Positions 26,301-31,812 of a DNA stretch of 31,812 nt are shown one piece after another. Origin of the DNA: Thalassiosira profunda (lineage: Eukaryota; Bacillariophyta; Thalassiosirophyceae; Thalassiosirales; Thalassiosiraceae); NCBI GenBank assembly GCA_036939355.1, contig JALLAP010000191.1, forward strand, positions 1 through 31,812, in the 5' to 3' direction. Under the pieces are notes generated by a model. It worked only from the letters and a program-made list of their open reading frames with translations, did not search any database and was not told the origin of the DNA. The first letter of the stretch is position 1. Each line of letters begins with the position of its first letter. Both the position numbers and the translations under genes were made by a program.

Positions 26301-29045
26301 GGATACATTTTTGGAATATGTGAGTCAGATGCCCGTGAGAATCGCTGCATTGCTATTCCTCTCATCGCAGCTCACGTCCACCTCTTGCATTCATATATCA
26401 GACGATACCAAAATTCAGCACATCGCCAACAGCACGACGATGCAAACGGTATCGTCTTCTCTGGCCNATATCAGACGATACCAAAATTCAGCACATCGCC
26501 AACAGCACGACGATGCAAACGGTATCGTCTTCGCTGGCTGTTGCCCTGGACGAGTGCGAAGCCAGCCACAGCCGGTCGAACTTGCTCGGATTGGGGTTTG
26601 GCACTGGCCCTGACGGTGCGACGGGCGTGCGACATGCAGAGCCTGCGCATTCCTCTGGGCGCGCGACGTCCCGTCTTAGAGACGTGGTCGCATATCAGAT
26701 CAGTGGGCAGTGCTTCCGCGGAGACAGCAACTCGAGTGTGGCTTCAGAGGAGTGCCGCGACATTGACAATGCATCCTCGTCTTCAAATACTGCGCTGACG
26801 AGGCTCCAGTTCGTCGTTACTTCCATCTTTGGACTCCGCGAGGCCGCTCGATCGAAGCATTCCATGTTCGAGCACTACTCGTCCAGGCTTTTGATGATGT
26901 CGACTGGACCCAATGTTGCGGGCGATGGTTTGGATGGGTGCTCGAGGGAAACACTCGATTTTTTGTGCTCCTACGAGCCTGATGCTGCCTACACGCTGGA
27001 TCAGGTCACTCTCTGCTCAGCCCTAGGGAGAGGCAAGGATGGCATTGGGGGTGTCATGGTGGCGTCGCTGGCCGCTGCAGCGAAAGGCTTTGACCTCACG
27101 GCCAATAGAAACAAGTACCAACGGCACGTGGCTGCGACAATGTCCATCAATCCACAGGCTACCGGAGAGGAGGATGGAGCTACACATCGGAGTGCAGAGT
27201 ATCAAAACATCCTTGTCCTGAATGCGGCGTCCCTTGTCTTATTTTTGGTGAGTGGTTTGTCCGTGCAGGTTCCTTCCGTCGGACTTATCTAACGAGTTGT
27301 CCTTATTGTTCGTTCGACAGGCAAACTACTACGTCGTTGTGCCCACAGCACACATTTCCGCCATCACCCTTGGCTCGAGGAATTCGAGCGCAGCCCTGAT
27401 TGGCATTACAAATGTTGCGGTCATCATTTCCGCATTCATTCATTCACTCGTCATGTCGAGGCGAGGCTGTTTCTTACGAAAGCCATCGAGTTACCTTCGG
27501 ACGCACCTGGAGTACTTCAGCTTTCCATTGGTGGCGTGCAGCGCCTTTGGGGTGGCTGGAAACATACTGCACTCTGTCTCCCTGACAAAATCGTCTCTCG
27601 GAATGGGATTGACTGGGCGATTCCTCATTGGGCTGTCTTCGGCCCAAAGCCTGAACCTGCATCTCCTGCGAGCGCTGTTGCCACAAGAGAGCGTCTCTGC
27701 GGAAGCTGCGGCATTGGCGCGATTGTCATTCACGACAATGCCACTTGCGTTTGTGTTTGGGTCCCTCTTCGACATCAGAGTCAGTGACACTACGATGACG
27801 AGATTGGGTGCAGCGCTGTCTGACGCATCTCCTGCCAACAATGCATCACCTGAAGCGCAGTCTTCCATTACAACTCTTGCTTTTGGTCAACGGAGACTCT
27901 TTTCTTTGGAGAGTATGGGCTACGTCATGGCGGCAGCGTGGTTTATTCACCTGGTTGGGATGGCCTTCTTCTTTGACCTTCCAAAGAGCAAACGAAGCAG
28001 GGAGCGCGAACCCCTTCGCCCAGAGTTGAAGCTACGCCAGACGACGGAGGAAGACTTTGATTCCGACGAAGATATGATTGTGGAGTTGCCGCATGAGCAG
28101 GGCGAGGAAATCAACCACCGCGACGGCACATTTGAGAAGTTGCAGACAATGGCAAGGCACTCGCTGAAGCGACTCACTTCGCCGCATTCCTACAGAGAGA
28201 GCATTGCCAACGTCCGACGGTTGGTATTTTCCAACGTCGCTTTCCCCACCACAATCGCCGTTTTGTTCATTGGACGGACGATGGCCGAGGTTCTGACATC
28301 ATCGTGTGGCACCATTCTTGCTCGCTATTTCGATTGGTCGGGCGCAAGGTGAGGATATGACTTTTGCAATAGCCTCTGACTAGCAACTGCTCATTCTCAT
28401 CATTCCTCCTGCCTCGAAGATCTGGCCTCTTCATGGGCGTGATGGCGTGCTCTATTCTTCCCATCAACAAGAACCTTGCATCGGAACGATACTTTGCCGG
28501 TACGTGTTGTTGGGATAGTGTGTGTACGCAAAGTCTGTGCAAAGCGACCTACCAACCTTCTCCTTCTCCTATTCACGCGCTGCTCAATAGAACGCAACAT
28601 CATCAAGGTCGCTTTGGAGATTGCGAGATACGGTTTGGTGCTGATGCTCAATTACGAGTCTCTCTTCCACTTTGTCAAAAGCATATTCAACAGCAGCCTC
28701 CGGAGGGATGCGAGCTACTACTACTATGACGGGTGGATCGGTATTCTCCAGTACCTGCTGAGCTACGCTATTGTCTATTGCAGCGTCACGACGCTGGAAG
28801 GGGCCACACTATCCCTCACGTCGAAATCCTGCGGCCAAATCAAGAAGTACGCCATCGACAATGCCTTCATCGTCATTGTCGTCTCGGCGCTGGGGCGGCT
28901 TGCGGGCGATGCGTTGATCTGTACCTACGAGATGTCCAGCTGGGCGTTCCTCCACGACATCGTCAACGCCTTGTGCTTTTCGATGATCGTCGTGTTCACG
29001 GCGGGTACCTTCGTTGTGAGGAGGCACTTCTTCTTCTTGATCTGA
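23381..29045 (+). CDS. SPX-MFS vacuolar phosphate transporter-like protein, 6 exons
   Basis: Exons are 23381-26023, 26094-26319, 26475-27247, 27321-28348, 28420-28499 and 28591-29045; the splice product is 1734 aa. Donors are GTGAGT (three times), GTGAGG and GTACGT; introns are 70-91 nt once an assembly duplication in intron 2 is discounted. ATG 23381 begins the SPX domain (MVGFGSSLRLSRRRGWEDAY ... SLRLLLTQIEAVYEEEDWKR). About 650 low-complexity acidic/Ser/Pro residues then interrupt it. It resumes with a basic helix and LLRAEVEKVILFANSRLGEL (about 733-752), and ends LKYV|CVNIIAVRKICKKHDRL across intron 1, with the Lys cluster that binds inositol pyrophosphates. The MFS part starts in exon 3 and has VLFLANYYVVVPTAHISAIT, GRFLIGLSSAQS and several further helices ending FFFLI. 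SPX-MFS proteins (PHT5/VPT) load phosphate into vacuoles under inositol-pyrophosphate control. Confidence 0.88.
26395..26539. repeat. Duplicated 72-bp block around a single N: unmerged assembly overlap
   Basis: Positions 26395-26466 and 26468-26539 are the same 72-bp sequence except two mismatches near the 3' end, separated by one N at 26467. It covers the 3' splice site of intron 2 and the start of exon 3 of the SPX-MFS gene. Using the second acceptor (exon from 26475) keeps frame; reading through both copies shifts it, since the 73-bp step is not a multiple of three. Overlapping contig ends joined across a nominal gap explain this better than a real duplication. Confidence 0.9.
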
Positions 29046-29385
29046 TGAGCCTGCGTGGCGACGCTGCCGGCGCTGGGGCGGCGGCCACGCAGGGCCGGTG
29101 ACACAAACTCGGGGGCCAGCGGGGTGTGGACACAAATACTTGAGGGCATCAAAACTTCCTCAATGCAAGCAGAAAATGCAACTGGCGCAAACATTGCTAA
29201 AGCGGAGATGCAAGATCTGCGCGCAACGCGCGCCGAAGTGGGAACGGGTGGCTTGCCCGGTGGGCCGTGGTTGACCACTCGCCCGTCGCCTCGCCGCTCT
29301 CACTTTTTTCCTAAGACCAGCTGAACTCATCTCACGACTACCACCCGCCTGCAGCGCATCCGAGCAATTCAATAGCGACAGCGGC
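29046..29385. other. Intergenic region with a stem-loop just after the SPX-MFS stop
   Basis: These 340 bp separate the SPX-MFS gene from the PSxxPS repeat gene, both plus. A perfect 10-bp inverted repeat, CCTGCGTGGC (29050-29059) and GCCACGCAGG (29084-29093), encloses a 24-nt GC-rich loop beginning five bases after the stop codon. In the mRNA it would form a stable 3' UTR hairpin. No TACGTA, tRNA or clear ORF is seen in the rest. Confidence 0.5.
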
Positions 29386-31812
29386 ATGCACAGAATCCGT
29401 GCCTTCATCCTCCTTTCGGCGATCATCTCTTGCGGCAGGGCCGAATATCTGTGGGACGGCGGCGTCGAGGCGCCGCGGGCGGACCCCTCGCGGCGATTGC
29501 AGACGTCGATCGTGCCGACGACATTGCAACTGAGCACCAACAACGTGGCGTACGGGAACTTTGGCGCCGTCTTCTTCGTGAAAGCCCTCGGCGACGTGAC
29601 GGTGACGTCCATCGAGATGTACACGGCCAGCGCATCGGCCGGAGAGCCCGTTCAGGTCTACACGCGGTCCGGGCAATACAATGGTTTCGAGGTCGACTCA
29701 GCTGGCTGGACTTTGATCTACGACAACTCGTCGCTCGAGCTGTTTGGGCGAACGAGCACTACTGTGATATCGGACTTGGACGTGGCCGTTCCGCCCGGGG
29801 ACTTTCAGTCCTTCTTCATCTGGTCGGCCAACACTCGGGTCCAGTATAACCCTGGGACCGGGACGACTGGGGGGGCTCTGTACTCCAGCGACAGCGCCAT
29901 TGAGTTTTACGAGGGCGCTGGCGTACGAAACCTCTTCTCGGGGGATCCGGCCGACGTCACGGCGCCGCGAGTGCTCCGGGGCTTTCTCAACTTTGACGTC
30001 AAGTTCACCGAGCAGCCGAGCTCTATGCCTTCGTCAGCTCCTAGCGCCCTGCCTTCGTCCGAACCCTCGATGCAGCCGAGCCTCAGCCCCAGCAACAAGC
30101 CTTCGGTTGCGCCATCGTTGAGTGCGAGCCCTAGCGGTCAACCTTCCGGCGCGCCGTCATCAAGCTCGAGCCCGTCCTCCGCTCCGAGCGATCTGCCCTC
30201 GTCCAGCCCTTCCTCCTTGCCGAGCCTCGAGCCTTCATCAAACCCGTCGTCTCAACCATCAAGTGCACCGAGCGATCTGCCTTCGTCTGCACCGAGCGGT
30301 CACCCATCGTCCGCTCCGAGCGACCCGCCATCGTCCGAACCTTCCTCGTTGCCGAGCCTAAGCCCATCGCTTCCGCCCTCGATGAACCCGTCCTCTTTGC
30401 CAAGCCTCAGCCCATCGCTTCTGCCCTCGAACGAGCCATCGGCCGAACCTTCCTCCTTGCCGAGCCTTGCTCCTTCGATGAGCTCGCAACCGTCTTTGTC
30501 TCCGTCGGTATCCTCTCGACCCTCGACTTTGCCGTCGAGCAGTCCGAGTGGCCAGCCTTCGCAGAACCCGTCGATCAGCACATCTCCTTCTGTGTCTGCA
30601 GCACCGTCGAGCAAGCCTTCCACCAGCCCGAGCTTCTCTGGTGAACCGACGTCGGTGCCGTCCAATTCGCCCAGCGCATCTTCTGAGCCGTCTTCTACAC
30701 CTTCCGGCCAACCTACCGTCTCTGGCAATCCGTCGAGCCAACCGAGCTTGAGCCCGAGCATTTCTGGAATGCCCACTTCGATGCTGTCTGACTCGCCCAG
30801 TGCATCTTCTGGGCCGTCTTCTACACCTTCCGGCCAACCTACCGTCTCTGGCGAGCCATCGAGCCAACCGAGCACGAATCCCAGCATTTCTGGTGCTCCG
30901 TCAAGCGAGCCGTCCGCCTCGCCCAGCATATCTGCCCATCCATCCCCAGCACCGTCCAGCCAACCTTCAGTCTCTGGCGAGCCGTCGAGCCAACCGAGCA
31001 CGAGCCCCAGCATTTCTGGAATGCCTTCTTCGATGCCGTCCGGCTCGCCCAGTGCGTCAGCCCGGCCATCCTCCGCCCCCTCGGCGATTCCGTCGACAAC
31101 AGCGGCGCCAAGCCACGCTCCAAGTGCTGAAAGTTCTCCGAGTCCATCGACGAGCTCCATGCCTTCTATCCTCCTTCAACCGAGCCAGTCACCAAGCGAT
31201 CGGCTTTCTGGTGCTCCTTCCTCGAGTTCTGGCCCGTCTTCGAGCCCCAGCACGCGGCCAACGACCCAGCCCTCGGGCCTGCCAACTCTGAGCCCCAGCA
31301 GCCGGCCTTCGGGTTCTCCAACGAAGAGCAGCTCGAACCCGTCTTCTCTCCCGAGCCAGCAGCCGACTTCTCTGCCCTCGCTTCACCCGAGCAACGTGCC
31401 TAGTGGTCGGCCTTCGAATAGCCCATCGTTGACCCTTCAACCCACTTCGTCGCCGTCTGGGAGACCTTCGGCCATCAGCTCAAGTCCTTCGATTTCCCAA
31501 TCACCCTCGAGCCCGCCAACGAGAAGCAGCAGCAGTGCACCTTCTCAAACAATCTCGGACAGTCCATCCCTGCAACCGTCCCTCGAGCCCTCAGTGGAAG
31601 TGACCTCGAATCCAAGCCTGCCCCCAACGATGAGTCCTTCTCTGCTACCCTCGCGGAATCCATCGGCATCTCCCAGCTTGAATCTCAGTGCGACGTCGAG
31701 CAGCGCGCCATCAACATCGCCTTCTGACCAACAATTTACGTCGCCTCCTACCGAGAAGCCAACGGCAACCCCAAGCTTAATGGAGAGCCCGAGGCCAAGC
31801 ACCCGGCCCTCG
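29386..31812 (+). CDS. Secreted PSxxPS-repeat protein, partial at right edge
   Basis: The frame is open from ATG 29386 to the right edge (809 codons so far, no stop). It begins with a signal peptide, MHRIRAFILLSAIISCGRA. A globular N-terminal domain of about 190 residues follows (TTLQLSTNNVAYGNFGAVFF, VTSIEMYTASASAGEPVQVY, AGWTLIYDNSS, FQSFFIWSANTRVQYN, VLRGFLNFDV), which looks like an all-beta module. From about 30013 onward the protein is a long Pro/Ser array (QPSSMPSSAPSALPSSEPSM and so on), with PS recurring every four to five residues. Such PSxxPS arrays are common in diatom secreted and cell-wall-associated proteins, where the Ser/Thr are thought to be glycosylated. The N-terminal part resembles lectin- or adhesion-like modules attached to such arrays, but I cannot name a family. 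An antisense open frame here is a by-product of the repeats. Confidence 0.85.
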   Translation, partial: MHRIRAFILLSAIISCGRAEYLWDGGVEAPRADPSRRLQTSIVPTTLQLSTNNVAYGNFGAVFFVKALGDVTVTSIEMYTASASAGEPVQVYTRSGQYNGFEVDSAGWTLIYDNSSLELFGRTSTTVISDLDVAVPPGDFQSFFIWSANTRVQYNPGTGTTGGALYSSDSAIEFYEGAGVRNLFSGDPADVTAPRVLRGFLNFDVKFTEQPSSMPSSAPSALPSSEPSMQPSLSPSNKPSVAPSLSASPSGQPSGAPSSSSSPSSAPSDLPSSSPSSLPSLEPSSNPSSQPSSAPSDLPSSAPSGHPSSAPSDPPSSEPSSLPSLSPSLPPSMNPSSLPSLSPSLLPSNEPSAEPSSLPSLAPSMSSQPSLSPSVSSRPSTLPSSSPSGQPSQNPSISTSPSVSAAPSSKPSTSPSFSGEPTSVPSNSPSASSEPSSTPSGQPTVSGNPSSQPSLSPSISGMPTSMLSDSPSASSGPSSTPSGQPTVSGEPSSQPSTNPSISGAPSSEPSASPSISAHPSPAPSSQPSVSGEPSSQPSTSPSISGMPSSMPSGSPSASARPSSAPSAIPSTTAAPSHAPSAESSPSPSTSSMPSILLQPSQSPSDRLSGAPSSSSGPSSSPSTRPTTQPSGLPTLSPSSRPSGSPTKSSSNPSSLPSQQPTSLPSLHPSNVPSGRPSNSPSLTLQPTSSPSGRPSAISSSPSISQSPSSPPTRSSSSAPSQTISDSPSLQPSLEPSVEVTSNPSLPPTMSPSLLPSRNPSASPSLNLSATSSSAPSTSPSDQQFTSPPTEKPTATPSLMESPRPSTRPS
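30640..31020 (+). repeat. Three tandem copies of a 126-bp (42-aa) unit in the PS array
   Basis: Within the PSxxPS array a longer period is visible. The string TCCGGCCAACCTACCGTCTC near 30703 recurs near 30829, and a diverged form (CAGCCAACCTTCAGTCTC) near 30957, each 126 bp apart. Each is followed by GGCxxxCCxTCGAGCCAACC and an AGCATTTCTGG string. The unit is a multiple of three, so it duplicates 42 residues in frame. Copy boundaries are approximate. Confidence 0.7.

Noticed and set aside
26142..26798. Continuous frame reading through the duplicated block and the N
   Set aside because: It shifts out of the MFS frame after the duplication and retains intron 2. The spliced model using the second copy keeps frame and family similarity.
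29046..29385. Looked for tRNA, snRNA or a small gene in the SPX-MFS/PS-repeat gap
   Set aside because: Only the 10-bp stem-loop is visible; no cloverleaf, box motifs or protein-like frame were found.
30300..31160. Long antisense open frame (286 codons, Gly/Asp/Leu-rich repeats)
   Set aside because: It is the mirror of the PSxxPS codon array: TCG/AGC/CCG-type codons give GAC/GCT/CGG on the other strand with few stops. The plus frame has a signal peptide and a globular domain; this one has neither.

Overview
This window reads as nuclear DNA of a photosynthetic heterokont alga, most likely a diatom or close relative. The evidence is spliceosomal introns (about 70-170 nt, mostly GTGAGT...AG), a diatom-type plastid presequence with an AFAP-like cleavage motif on a methyltransferase, a bipartite Tat-type lumen presequence on a cyclophilin, a secreted protein built from PSxxPS repeats, and RING-CH/TPR-like proteins of a kind I recall as common in Thalassiosira-like genomes. 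The species assignment is inference. I see no bacterial operon, tRNA, rRNA, CRISPR array or transposon.

Layout: about 16 protein genes, densely packed and largely alternating in orientation, with convergent 3' ends only 55-140 bp apart and upstream regions of about 190-500 bp. From the left: an F-box-like gene cut by the edge (-); a secretory membrane protein with a ubiquitin-like segment (+); a zinc finger/F-box/WD40-like gene with an in-frame stop (-); a GT61-type glycosyltransferase (+); a plastid-targeted SAM methyltransferase with three exons (-); RING-CH paralogue A (+); a proline-rich/RS-rich protein with an SH3/Tudor-like module, three exons (-); RING-CH paralogue B carrying an FG-nucleoporin-like segment (-); a CS-domain protein (+); a four-helix membrane protein, two exons (-); an ABCG half-transporter (-); a TMEM43-like protein interrupted by one in-frame TAG (-); RING-CH paralogue C (+); a thylakoid-lumen cyclophilin-like protein (-); a six-exon SPX-MFS phosphate transporter with a giant SPX insertion (+); and a secreted PSxxPS repeat protein running off the right edge (+).

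Three themes stand out. First, paralogues A, B and C share an unusual architecture: basic MGR...GKKK N-terminus, two or three SH3/Tudor-like modules, a RING-CH finger, then a TPR-like helical tail. B has gained FxFG repeats. Second, two genes keep coding in the same frame across a single stop codon (TAA at 3114-3116, TAG-CAA at 19295-19297). Third, a TACGTA palindrome recurs in most upstream regions.

The single N at 26467 is flanked by two 72-bp near-identical copies. This is an unmerged assembly overlap: removing one copy restores the SPX-MFS reading frame exactly.
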